From assembly GCF_013141765.1 (NCBI RefSeq), contig NZ_WHOD01000003.1, positions 157,893 to 221,892 on the forward strand: a DNA stretch of 64,000 nt. Reading direction: 5' to 3'. A program made the translations under genes and the position numbers. Shown one piece after another: positions 53,605-62,094 of this stretch (the first letter of the stretch is position 1; each line of letters begins with the position of its first letter). The notes beneath the pieces were generated by a model. The model ran no database searches. It was not told the origin of the DNA and worked only from the letters and a program-made list of their open reading frames with translations. The DNA comes from Paenibacillus foliorum (GTDB taxonomy: Bacteria; Bacillota; Bacilli; Paenibacillales; NBRC-103111).

Positions 53605-55233
53605 TTATCGTTTATTATATCGATCCAATGCCGCTTGATAGATTTCAACGACCTTTGGCAACCCGAGCTGATTCATCTGGTCTACGAATTTATCGAAGTT
53701 CTCGATCGGTTCCTTGCCCATAATAAATTTGAGCTGCATCTCTTCCTTATAGCTCTTGATGGCGGTAGTAAGCTTTGCCAGCTCCTTGCTCTCACTATCG
53801 GTTGGAGTTATAAACGGAGGCAAGGTATGCTTCTTCGCATCCGTAGCCGACCACAGCTTCACCGCTTCTTCCTGCTGCGGATATTTCAAGATCAGCTTGC
53901 TATATCTCTCATCAATCATGAACGGTCCATTCTGCCTTGTATATTGCGACAGTATTTGAATCGTGGTATATTTCGGGTCCTTATTCACCTTATCCGAGAA
54001 TGCAATATTGCCATTGTTTGAAACATAGCTTTCATTCGGAATCCCAAAGTTGAACAATTCGTTGCCTTCTTTGCCATATGCATAATCCAGCCATTGGACA
54101 GCAAGCTCCGGCTTCTTCATGTTAGCGGAGATGGCCACCCCCCGGCTCGGCTCGACCTTGAAGTCATATTGGCCAATAAATGGTGTCTCTCCTTTGGCTA
54201 ATGTCGGATATGGAGCGCCCACCATATTAAATTTAGGGTTCTTTTCTCTCATAGCATCTGTATAAGATTGAAGTCCTCCGCTCAGCAGGTATGTCGTGGA
54301 TCCGGACTGTCCGCTTAAAATTTTGTTATTGTTTGCTTTCGCATCAGTTACTGCAAAATTATTATCCAGCAATCCCTCATTGTACCACTTGCGGAATAAC
54401 AGGATGGCATCCTTGTATTGCTTGTCGGAAGGTCCATATTTGACTTTACCTTCATCATTCACATAAAAACCGGCTGACGTCTTAAACGCTCCGATGAAAG
54501 TATCCTGAATATCCATGCCACCTGTATTCGAATAAATGATGCTTAGCGGAGTTGAAGCCCCTTTCTTCTCTTTAAAAGCACGTAATGCGGTTTCCCATTC
54601 ATCGATTGTAGTCGGAACCGGCAGACCGAGCTCATCCAACCAATCCTTGCGAATCATGGGACCTCGATAAACTTGACTGAAGCTGTTGCGGATCATTGGG
54701 AACACGAAATATTTCCCGTCATCGGTTTGAAGCATTTTGGCCAGTTCTTTATCTTCTTCTAGTAGTTTGTTTAAATTGGGTGCATGCTTCTTAATCAAAT
54801 CATTCAATGGTGTGATCACTTTATCATTGATTGCCTTCTGGGAGCCTCCCGGATAAACACCATTATTAAACCAGTTCGTTTCAATCATATCGGGAAGCTC
54901 GTTCGAAGCGACCATCAAGTTGAATTGCTCTCGGTCTTGACCTTGAGGAGGATGCGTAAAATTCACTTGGACCCCGGTTCTTTTGGCCAGTTCTTTACCA
55001 AATGGAGCTTCCCCGATGCTTGAGAAAAAGTTAGCCATATTTGTATTCCCCATTAGTCCCCAGTATGACAGGGTTTGATTGGTATTTAACGGGTACGTCA
55101 CAGCAGTTGGCTGGCTGTTATTAGTTGTACTTTTGACTTCGGCCGGGCTCGACTGCTTACTGCATGCGATGGATGTGGATATCAACGTAACGGCTGTCAT
55201 ACATTGAAGCATCCTTTTGCTTCTTTTGTTCAT
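53605..55233 (-). CDS. Sugar ABC transporter substrate-binding lipoprotein (importer 3)
   Basis: About 542 residues with a lipoprotein signal (MLQCMTAVTLISTSIAC; Cys near residue 25) and an LplA-like body. In this operon the binding protein is first, unlike importers 1 and 2 where it is last. ATG 55233 has SD AGGGGG; the frame extends 54 nt upstream. The ligand is probably the product of the SLH beta-helix protein (inference). Confidence 0.9.
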   Translation of the reverse strand: MNKRSKRMLQCMTAVTLISTSIACSKQSSPAEVKSTTNNSQPTAVTYPLNTNQTLSYWGLMGNTNMANFFSSIGEAPFGKELAKRTGVQVNFTHPPQGQDREQFNLMVASNELPDMIETNWFNNGVYPGGSQKAINDKVITPLNDLIKKHAPNLNKLLEEDKELAKMLQTDDGKYFVFPMIRNSFSQVYRGPMIRKDWLDELGLPVPTTIDEWETALRAFKEKKGASTPLSIIYSNTGGMDIQDTFIGAFKTSAGFYVNDEGKVKYGPSDKQYKDAILLFRKWYNEGLLDNNFAVTDAKANNNKILSGQSGSTTYLLSGGLQSYTDAMREKNPKFNMVGAPYPTLAKGETPFIGQYDFKVEPSRGVAISANMKKPELAVQWLDYAYGKEGNELFNFGIPNESYVSNNGNIAFSDKVNKDPKYTTIQILSQYTRQNGPFMIDERYSKLILKYPQQEEAVKLWSATDAKKHTLPPFITPTDSESKELAKLTTAIKSYKEEMQLKFIMGKEPIENFDKFVDQMNQLGLPKVVEIYQAALDRYNKR

Positions 55234-55383
55234 GGATAGATAATCCCCCTTTGTATTGGTTACACTCTCTTTGCTCTGACCGATCATAACCCAATTTAAG
55301 TAGTGTCTATAGAGGTAAAACAGTGAAACGAATGGTAAAACTGTTAATTAAACTTCAGAAAAAGTGCAATCACCTTGCAAAAA

Positions 55384-55416
55384 AAAGAAAACTGAGGTGT
55401 AAACTCCTCAGCTTTG
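55384..55416 (-). terminator. Terminator overlapping the regulator stop codon
   Basis: CTGAGG / CCTCAG stem with UUUUCUUUUUUUU behind it. The TGA stop of the regulator lies within the 5' arm. Confidence 0.8.
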
Positions 55417-57720
55417 GGGTAACTCCCTATATTTCCCAGGTGTAATACCTTCATATTTTTTGAAAATACGATTGAATGTAGATATTTCATTGAAGCCAAC
55501 CTGGTTTCCGATCTCGAGAACGCTTGCTGAGGTTTCCTTTAACAAGCGTTTGGCATGAGCAATCCGATTTTTTTGAAGATACTCCAATAACGATTCGCCA
55601 TTATGATTCTTGAAGAGCCTGGCTAGATAGGGAGGAGTCAGGTCAAATGCATCCCCGATTAACGATACGTTCAAATTAGGGTCGCAATAATGCTGATTGA
55701 CATAGACTTGTACTTTCTCCATCAGTTCATTATTTACACCTGACTGCCTCTCTGAATGACACAGAAGCTTGATTATCTTGTCCAGCTCTTCTTCCAAGTC
55801 CTTAATGCTGCGGCATTGAAGCAATTGATTATGAACTTGCTCGAAGGAGAGGCTGTCTTGCTCGGTTCTTCCTGGTAGTTCAATCATTGCCTTCATGAAG
55901 GTGCTTGCAAATTCAACTACAATGCAGCGAATGAATGGAATAGAAACCTGGCTGCGAGTCATGTTCGTTGAAATAATGTCCTTGGTTACTGCCATAGCTT
56001 TCTCAGCATCGCCTGTCTTAATGAAATTGATTAGCTGTTGCTCCGCGGCTAAAGGATAATAATAAGCAGGATGATAATCCTGTGAAGCTCCTTGAATCAT
56101 CTCATCATAAACTAGGATCTCCCCTCCGCCCATCAGGAACTTGTATTCCATAGCCTCCATAGCTTCCTCATAAGCTTCCTGCAGCCCGAACAGGCTCTGC
56201 TGCACCGAGCTGATTGAGACAGTCACTACCACTTGAACGTGTGTTGACAAAAACTCTTGGGTTTGCCTCGCAATAGATTGCCATTCTTCAAGCACCCCTG
56301 AGTGATCAGGACCATTCAGAATGCAGCATAAATATTCATCGATTTCAACCATATAGGCTACATTATTCTTATTGGCCAATTCCTCTACTACATTGATCAT
56401 CATAAAATGCAGCAGCTTAACCCTGTCGTAGTGAGATTCATCATCAGCAGGGGAATCTAGTTTGCCGTAGTCATCAATATACATCATTAATACGCCAAAC
56501 CGCTCATGTGGAAAATACACCTCATAGGCGGCAAGTACATCGCTTAGGGGAAGGGTGCGCTTCATCCTTCCTTTAAGTAACTGACCTAATAAATGGTTGC
56601 GCATAGCAGGATGCTGCTCTTTAAGCTTATGCTTGAAATGATCCTTCTCTTGAATCAGGCTTTCTAACGCGTTCTGAATATAGTGGTATTCATTGAAGGA
56701 AATGTTGTACGGGTCAGCCTTCTGGTGATTCACCTTATTCATGAGAAGTTGAATCGGACTATAGTTCCGACGTAGAAAGAAATACGCTGCCACACTGCCT
56801 AATAATAAACTTAGGGCAACACACAGATAGATTATCCGTTTAATATAAATCAATTTCTTCAAGAAAACTTCCTGAGGAGTTATGAATATATATTGCCATC
56901 CCGATTGACTAGAGGTGACGTATGAGACAGCCAATTCACTGCCCTCATCCGACTCTTGAATGACACCGCTAACGCCCATAAACTTAGAAAGCCATGGGGT
57001 ATAATTCGGGATATCAGAGCTTGTTGATGCAATGACCTCATGCTTAGCATTGAGGATCAGAATGTGACCATCATTCACAATAGGTATGTGTTTTATCGTA
57101 TTCAATAGCTTAGATGAATTAAACATAAACATTACACTGACACCGGGACGGTCAGGGTAATTGGGTATTAACGTTCTTACATACATGACAGATTTCCCTT
57201 TATTATCTACTTCCTGCTCTAGGGCAAAGTGGGTGTTGATATATCGTTCTTTGAGCAGTGAAGTCCAGTCCATATGATTATCCGGTTTGAGAAGGTCGAA
57301 TAAAAAATGGCTTTGCTGTGCATTAGAGTCTGAAACGATCATGTCACTGCTGTGGAAGTATACAAATACATAATCGATAAAGTCATTTCCAAACTTCGTA
57401 GTCTGCAAATCCCTCATCAATTCAAACATCTTGTATCTTTCATCATTCGTAAGTGGATTTTGGGCATTATACAGGCTATCCAGCTTTTTATTTATTGCCA
57501 AATCAACACTGAACTTGTCCATCTCCGCTAAACGGCTATCGACTCCGCTTTGAATTTGGGTGAGCAATGATTGGTTGGACCGGTTAATCTCATTACTTAG
57601 GACCTCGGTTGATTCTACATAAATTAATACACCTACAATTATGGGGATCAAAAGAATGGTTACATATGAGAGCAACCAGCCTTTCATGATTGTATTCTTT
57701 TTCATAGCTCTGACGATCAT
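55408..57720 (-). CDS. Membrane-anchored AraC-family regulator of importer 3
   Basis: 770 residues. Membrane segment at ~13-33, extracellular sensor to ~290 (DRLAEMDKFSVDLAINKKLDSLYNAQNPL-type start), second membrane segment at ~295-315, cytoplasmic region, and an AraC helix-turn-helix at ~670-770 (LIGDAFDLTPPYLARLFKNHNGESLLEYLQ...EIGNQVGFNEISTFNRIFKKYEG). It likely controls the importer 3/SLH operon just downstream. ATG 57720 has SD GGGAGAG; ATG 57705 is an alternative. Confidence 0.88.
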   Translation of the reverse strand: MIVRAMKKNTIMKGWLLSYVTILLIPIIVGVLIYVESTEVLSNEINRSNQSLLTQIQSGVDSRLAEMDKFSVDLAINKKLDSLYNAQNPLTNDERYKMFELMRDLQTTKFGNDFIDYVFVYFHSSDMIVSDSNAQQSHFLFDLLKPDNHMDWTSLLKERYINTHFALEQEVDNKGKSVMYVRTLIPNYPDRPGVSVMFMFNSSKLLNTIKHIPIVNDGHILILNAKHEVIASTSSDIPNYTPWLSKFMGVSGVIQESDEGSELAVSYVTSSQSGWQYIFITPQEVFLKKLIYIKRIIYLCVALSLLLGSVAAYFFLRRNYSPIQLLMNKVNHQKADPYNISFNEYHYIQNALESLIQEKDHFKHKLKEQHPAMRNHLLGQLLKGRMKRTLPLSDVLAAYEVYFPHERFGVLMMYIDDYGKLDSPADDESHYDRVKLLHFMMINVVEELANKNNVAYMVEIDEYLCCILNGPDHSGVLEEWQSIARQTQEFLSTHVQVVVTVSISSVQQSLFGLQEAYEEAMEAMEYKFLMGGGEILVYDEMIQGASQDYHPAYYYPLAAEQQLINFIKTGDAEKAMAVTKDIISTNMTRSQVSIPFIRCIVVEFASTFMKAMIELPGRTEQDSLSFEQVHNQLLQCRSIKDLEEELDKIIKLLCHSERQSGVNNELMEKVQVYVNQHYCDPNLNVSLIGDAFDLTPPYLARLFKNHNGESLLEYLQKNRIAHAKRLLKETSASVLEIGNQVGFNEISTFNRIFKKYEGITPGKYRELPQS

Positions 57721-57817
57721 CGCATCTCTCTCCCGAGTCTAATTATTACTTATCGCTGAGGCATCTCCTCGGTTATCGTTGTACCTATCTCCTGATCGCT
57801 ATCCACATTCAACTATT

Positions 57818-57832
57818 ATTAAAGCGCTTGCA
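57818..57832. promoter_or_regulatory. cre-like CcpA site upstream of the importer 3 regulator
   Basis: ATTAAAGCGCTTGCA fits the cre consensus with one mismatch, ~100 nt before the regulator start. It would put the locus under catabolite repression. The rest of 57721-58090 shows no gene. Confidence 0.45.
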
Positions 57833-58096
57833 CTGCAGCTCAACAGCAATCACGTCATTTGATTATGTTTGCTTATTATAGCGTTTGATTACTCCTCTTA
57901 TCAACTCAAATCCGTCCAAAATTCCTTTACTCAGACTTTCAGACTTCCTCCTTCGGACTCCAACCAATAGCAAATACGAGTCTCTCCCGCTTTCATCATA
58001 ACCACCCTCTTAATAGGACATCAAGTGTTTATGCTCAGTTTTCACCAAAATGCTTTTCAATTCACTAAAATGATTATCGGCATTTTTTATTATTGC

Positions 58097-58145
58097 CATA
58101 TACAGTCTTTTTGTATATAGTGTAACTATACAGTTCAACTATATA
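58097..58145 (+). promoter_or_regulatory. Nested inverted repeats before the PadR gene
   Basis: ATATAC / GTATAT (58097-58118) and TATATAGT-N16-ACTATATA (58114-58145) overlap in an AT-rich promoter region 45-90 nt before the start codon. PadR regulators usually bind such sites and repress their own operon. Confidence 0.5.
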
Positions 58146-58189
58146 AAGTTTGACGATATACAATTCCGTTGAATACAAGGAGGGGAAGC

Positions 58190-58501
58190 ATGGGGAGAGA
58201 TACAAATTTGCCGCTTACAGAAACCGTGTATTATATACTGTTGGCCTTGACGGAACCTGCGCACGGGTATTTGATCATGCAAAAGGTGGAGGAGTTAAGC
58301 GGCGGGCAGGTAAGAATGGCGGCTGGGACCCTTTATGGAGCGATTGAGAACCTGATGAAGCTGAAATTTATAGAGCCTGTCAGAAGTGAGGATAGTCGCC
58401 GCAAGGTTTATGTCATTACAGAAAAAGGAATGGAAATTTTGCGGCTCGACTTAGAAAGAATGAATCATATGATTCAGGTTACGAAAAGTACACTGAGATG
58501 A
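58190..58501 (+). CDS. PadR family transcriptional regulator
   Basis: 103 residues, a compact PadR winged helix: LTETVYYILLALTEPAHGYLIMQKVEELSGGQVRMAAGTLYGAIENLMK, then the wing SRRKVYVITEKG. ATG 58190 has SD AAGGAGGGG. The DUF2812 gene follows 16 nt later, a common PadR partner. The inducer is unknown. Confidence 0.93.
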   Translation: MGRDTNLPLTETVYYILLALTEPAHGYLIMQKVEELSGGQVRMAAGTLYGAIENLMKLKFIEPVRSEDSRRKVYVITEKGMEILRLDLERMNHMIQVTKSTLR

Positions 58502-58517
58502 GAATGGGGGAACAAGA

Positions 58518-59144
58518 ATGAGAAAATTCAAGTTCTTTACTAATTTTGACAAAGAGGAAAAATGGTTGAATGAGATGGCCAAGCAAGGTTATCAATTCAA
58601 GAAAAAATCGATTGGCTATGAATTCCAACCCTCCAAGCCCGAGAATGCAGCAATCAAAATAGATTACCGCACATTTAAAAAGAAGGCGGATTTCGAAGAC
58701 TACTGTGCCCTTTTTGAAGACAGCGGTTGGAAACATATCACAGGAACGAAAAGCTCGGGGTATCAATATTTTCAGAAGGCAGATGAAAACGGAAGTGAAG
58801 ATATATTTTCGGATGTCGATTCCAAAGCTGTCCGATATAAGCGGCTATCTGAAATGTGGAGCTCTTTGGCTACTTCCTTCATCCCTATTTTTGTAGTGCT
58901 AATTTCCACCGACTCTATTGATGCAGCCGCTCTGCTCAATCCGAAATTATTGTATTATACACCGGGTCTATGGGAAAAAACCGGAGAGGCTTTTTGGAGA
59001 TCCTTCCTCTTTGAAACACCATTCGCATTTTTTAGAGGGTTTTTCTGGATGCTCCTGCCGATTATGATTGTTTTATACCTTATATTTGCCTTCAAAGCGA
59101 ATAAGCAATATAAGCAAACACAAGAAGATAACCCTATGGAATGA
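58518..59144 (+). CDS. DUF2812 membrane protein
   Basis: 208 residues. The DUF2812 domain is N-terminal (KFKFFTNFDKEEKWLNEMAKQGYQF...GWKHITGTKSSGYQYF), with two to three membrane segments after residue 115. Its function is unknown; it is often paired with a PadR repressor, as here, and may respond to membrane stress (inference). SD GGGGGAA. Confidence 0.9.
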   Translation: MRKFKFFTNFDKEEKWLNEMAKQGYQFKKKSIGYEFQPSKPENAAIKIDYRTFKKKADFEDYCALFEDSGWKHITGTKSSGYQYFQKADENGSEDIFSDVDSKAVRYKRLSEMWSSLATSFIPIFVVLISTDSIDAAALLNPKLLYYTPGLWEKTGEAFWRSFLFETPFAFFRGFFWMLLPIMIVLYLIFAFKANKQYKQTQEDNPME

Positions 59145-59157
59145 ATTCAATAATACT

Positions 59158-59859
59158 TCAATAGTGTAGTTGTTGCTTTGTTTTAATTTGGGGGCTGCTT
59201 GCAAGGCGGAATCCGAGGTCGTCGATGTAAAATGACGGGTGGCTGCGACGACGGCACGTAGCCCCACAACCCCTGGCCTCTTCAGCCCAGCTACCACCGC
59301 GAAAAATTCGATAGGAGCCGTATACTTTCTCATCATATACGTCCCAACACCACTCCCAAACATTTCCTAACATATCATACAGCCCCCATGCATTTGGTTC
59401 CTTTCTTCCTACTTCATGGATTCTGCCTCCTGAATTTTCATTATACCAAGCAATCTTATCAAGCTCTCCGTATCTATATCCTGTAGTTCCTGCCATACAT
59501 GCATACTGCCATTCTGCTTCTGAAGGAAGGCGATAGCCGTCTGCTTCCCAATCACAGATGATATTTTCACCCTCATTACTTATCGAATAGAACTCTTTCA
59601 ATCCAGCTTTCTGAGAAAGTAGATTACAAAAAGAAATTGCATCATTCCAAGAAATATTCACAACCGGCTTGTGATCTCCGTCAAAGGAAATCTGTGATTT
59701 TTTTGTAATAGCAAAATATAGTTCCATAGTTACAGGATATTGGGCAAGAAGGAATGGTTTTATTTCGGCCTTCCATTTACTCTTTGTTCTATCGTCTCTT
59801 AAAATTATTTCTCCGCCTGGAATTTTTACCATCGGGTAATCCATGGATCTTGGTTGCAT
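59158..59859 (-). CDS. Formylglycine-generating-enzyme-like (SUMF1) protein
   Basis: 233 residues. The FGE-sulfatase fold shows YPVTMELYFAI, HKPVVNISWNDAISFCNLLSQKAG, YRLPSEAEWQYACMAGT, NAWGLYDMLGNVWEWCWD and RIFRGGSWAEEARGCGATCRRR. True FGEs oxidise a Cys of sulfatases using Cys ligands for copper; many relatives act on other substrates or lack activity. Two Cys residues (GCGATC) are near the expected place. No sulfatase gene is in the window. It lies 8 nt after the DUF4180 gene and converges on the DUF2812 gene. Confidence 0.88.
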   Translation of the reverse strand: MQPRSMDYPMVKIPGGEIILRDDRTKSKWKAEIKPFLLAQYPVTMELYFAITKKSQISFDGDHKPVVNISWNDAISFCNLLSQKAGLKEFYSISNEGENIICDWEADGYRLPSEAEWQYACMAGTTGYRYGELDKIAWYNENSGGRIHEVGRKEPNAWGLYDMLGNVWEWCWDVYDEKVYGSYRIFRGGSWAEEARGCGATCRRRSHPSFYIDDLGFRLASSPQIKTKQQLHY

Positions 59860-59867
59860 TAGATACT

Positions 59868-60242
59868 CTACCTTCCTCCTAAAAAGCTCAGTTTATCAAC
59901 AGCTAGCTCTTCATCGGACAAGAAAAATATATCCTTCCCTTTGTTGCATTCACCGATGAAATCATTCAAGCTCTTACTTGAATACACGGAAAAATCACCA
60001 ACGATTGCAATTTTTACATGATAATTAATAAACTTTTGTAATATTTCACCGGCAAGCCTTGTTTTTAAGTTGAAAAATTCTTCGCTTATTGCTGATTTGT
60101 TCAAAATGATACGATCACAGCCTGCTTCAAAGTTTACGGTTGCTAATAAATCTAATGCCGATTGAACATCCGTTATCAGAATCTCACTGGTGCTTACAAC
60201 AGCAATTTCTACATCATTTTTTATTACTTTAGTTATGTTCAC
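59868..60242 (-). CDS. DUF4180 protein
   Basis: 124 residues. It begins with a beta-rich stretch (EIAVVSTSEILITDVQSALDLLATV), has CDRIILNKSAISEEFFNLKTRLAGEILQKFINY in the middle and a DFSVYSSKSLNDFIGECN end, as in DUF4180. Function unknown; no membrane segment. SD GGAGGAAG. Confidence 0.85.
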   Translation of the reverse strand: MNITKVIKNDVEIAVVSTSEILITDVQSALDLLATVNFEAGCDRIILNKSAISEEFFNLKTRLAGEILQKFINYHVKIAIVGDFSVYSSKSLNDFIGECNKGKDIFFLSDEELAVDKLSFLGGR

Positions 60243-60272
60243 AATCTTCCTCCTCCAATTAATGAATGGATA

Positions 60273-60812
60273 TCATTCATCCTTGATAAGCCTCTTGACA
60301 TAATCCTCGCAGATATATCGATTATCTTCACCATTCAAGGGCTGGATATTCGCTACTCTAAAGAAACTTAGCCCTATCACCATCGCTAGCAGTCCATAAG
60401 CGGCGCTTTTCGAATCCTCCACCTTCAGTTGCCCCAACATGTTGCCATAGTCGAAAATTTTCACAATCCCTTTAATGTCTTCCATATAAGACGCAGAAAC
60501 TACTTCTTGCAAATTACGATCTAACACAGCTTTGGAGAAGAAATGAAGAAAAAGCTTTGCTTGATCTTCGTGCGGGATATACATCTTTTCAATCCCCTCA
60601 AGATCCGACACATTGATTGCCCCTTGCGTATCACTATTAGGGGGAAGGATGTGCTTCAGCGTGACATTGATCATTTTCTCAGCAGTCATTGTATGCTGAA
60701 TTTCAGAATTGATCTTCAAACCATAGTAGCCTAAGAACGCCTTGAAAGCTTCGATAATCAAGTTATCCTTGTTCTTAAAGTAATAAGTTACAACGCCAAC
60801 GCCACCAATCAT
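60273..60812 (-). pseudogene. TetR-family regulator lacking its DNA-binding N-terminus
   Basis: The remaining part starts at the end of a TetR helix-turn-helix (GVGVVTYYFKNKDNLIIEAFKAF) and continues through a plausible ligand-binding domain to RLIKDE. About 40 N-terminal residues are missing and their place is taken by MalT-like sequence in another frame. A translatable frame starts at ATG 60824 inside that sequence but has no SD. Without its DNA-binding domain it should be inactive. Confidence 0.7.
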
Positions 60813-61020
60813 TATCCTGTTCATCGAGTGAAACCCAGGCTACAAGTGTATTGCACTTTTTTACCCACTCACTCAAAGCGGTTGTTTTTCCATAACCAGC
60901 TTGTGAGGAGACTAGCGTCAACTTGACTTTCATTCCTTCATCAAGCTTGCTCAGGAGTCTAGGACGAGCGACCACAAAGTGTTTTACATGGGGAATATGA
61001 ATTTTCGCACATATAATCAT
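60775..61020 (-). pseudogene. 5' fragment of a MalT-like LuxR-family regulator
   Basis: ATG 61020 has a good SD (GGAGG). It encodes MIICAKIHIPHVKHFVVARPRLLSKLDEG, the P-loop SSQAGYGKTTALSEWV and VAWVSLDEQDND, the standard opening of MalT-like regulators, then turns into unrelated residues and stops after ~82 codons. The rest of the ~850-residue protein is absent. It joins the TetR fragment at about 60800-60815. Confidence 0.75.
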
Positions 61021-61159
61021 TGTAAATGCCTCCGTTATATATTTAAATGACATCTTTCTAATATTTGTATTTTTTCGTAAATATTTAATGGTATTAATCA
61101 AATTAATATACGTAGCCTATTGATTTACGTTCCCGTTTATTCCGCTTTTGCCTTCCTCG

Positions 61160-61203
61160 CACAATAAAAAAACCTAGCAGATCACCGCTAGGTCCTATAT
61201 TGT
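61160..61203 (-). terminator. Terminator after the sugar-catabolism operon
   Basis: Stem ACCTAGC / GCTAGGT with outer ACAATA / TATTGT arms, then UUUUUUU. Confidence 0.88.
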
Positions 61204-61224
61204 GAAAATCTATATGTTTGTGCG

Positions 61225-62067
61225 TCAGCCATAATATTTCTTTAGTAACCCTTTAAGATGATACCTCATCAATATAGTCTGTTCTACAGGACTCATTCCT
61301 GCTGCTTCCTCCGCGGGACCATTCCAATATTCCATGGCTATTATTCCATCCCAACGGAGTCCTCTTAACCTTTTAATAATCGTGTCAAAATCAATTTCCC
61401 CATATTCAAATGGACATTTCGGCCAGCCAACTGCCGCCTGTCTTGCGTGCATATGTCCCGTATATTCCAACAGCTTCATGGATTCGTCTTGACTGTGACC
61501 GTTAACCTGAAAGTGTAGAAAGTCAAGGGTATACCTTAACCCAACTGCTGCTTTTGCCATCTCTACGGCCTTGGACGGTACATTCAGCAACGAGTTCTGG
61601 CTAGGTTCAACATGAAATGAAATCCCTTGATCCGAGGCGATCTGTACCATTTTCCCCAAAGTCAACGCTGCATTATCAAATGAACGTTCAAAGCCTTGTT
61701 CCTGGATTAACGTCCCTGCCGACCCCATTATACTTCGAAACCCGGCAAGACGAGCGTATTTGCAGATTTTATCGAAATTCACATACATTTTATTTCTTTT
61801 TCTAACGTCAGGCTGGCTTGTCTCTATTTTTTCAACGTCAACCCATACATTGCCCAAAAAGTATTCGGCCAGCTTAATCCCGTGTCTCCCAGACAGCTCT
61901 TTAACAAAGCTCGCCATGTTTTCCGGATTTTCAATCACATCTTCCTGACGAATCGTTCCTACGGAATCTACATCAATGAATTCAAAGCCCAATTTCTTAA
62001 TAAATCCAAAAATTTCATCAGGTGTGCCGGCACCGTAATTTCTCGAATGGCAGCTGAATCCTATCAT
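61225..62067 (-). CDS. Sugar phosphate isomerase/epimerase-like TIM barrel
   Basis: 280 residues of the xylose isomerase-like superfamily. Visible metal-site segments are GISFHVEPSQNS (Glu), RYTLDFLHFQVNG (Asp), GHMHARQA (His) and IAMEYWNG (Glu). Family members isomerise or epimerise keto-sugars or inositols, or dehydrate them. It follows the Gfo/Idh/MocA gene by 27 nt; the pair is typical of sugar or inositol catabolism. SD GGGAGGGG. Confidence 0.88.
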   Translation of the reverse strand: MIGFSCHSRNYGAGTPDEIFGFIKKLGFEFIDVDSVGTIRQEDVIENPENMASFVKELSGRHGIKLAEYFLGNVWVDVEKIETSQPDVRKRNKMYVNFDKICKYARLAGFRSIMGSAGTLIQEQGFERSFDNAALTLGKMVQIASDQGISFHVEPSQNSLLNVPSKAVEMAKAAVGLRYTLDFLHFQVNGHSQDESMKLLEYTGHMHARQAAVGWPKCPFEYGEIDFDTIIKRLRGLRWDGIIAMEYWNGPAEEAAGMSPVEQTILMRYHLKGLLKKYYG

Positions 62068-62094
62068 GGACTCCCCCCTCCCTAACCTTGGACA

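Noticed and set aside
60775..60824. A functional TetR regulator starting at ATG 60824
   Set aside because: The start lies inside MalT-like sequence without an SD, and the DNA-binding helices are missing.
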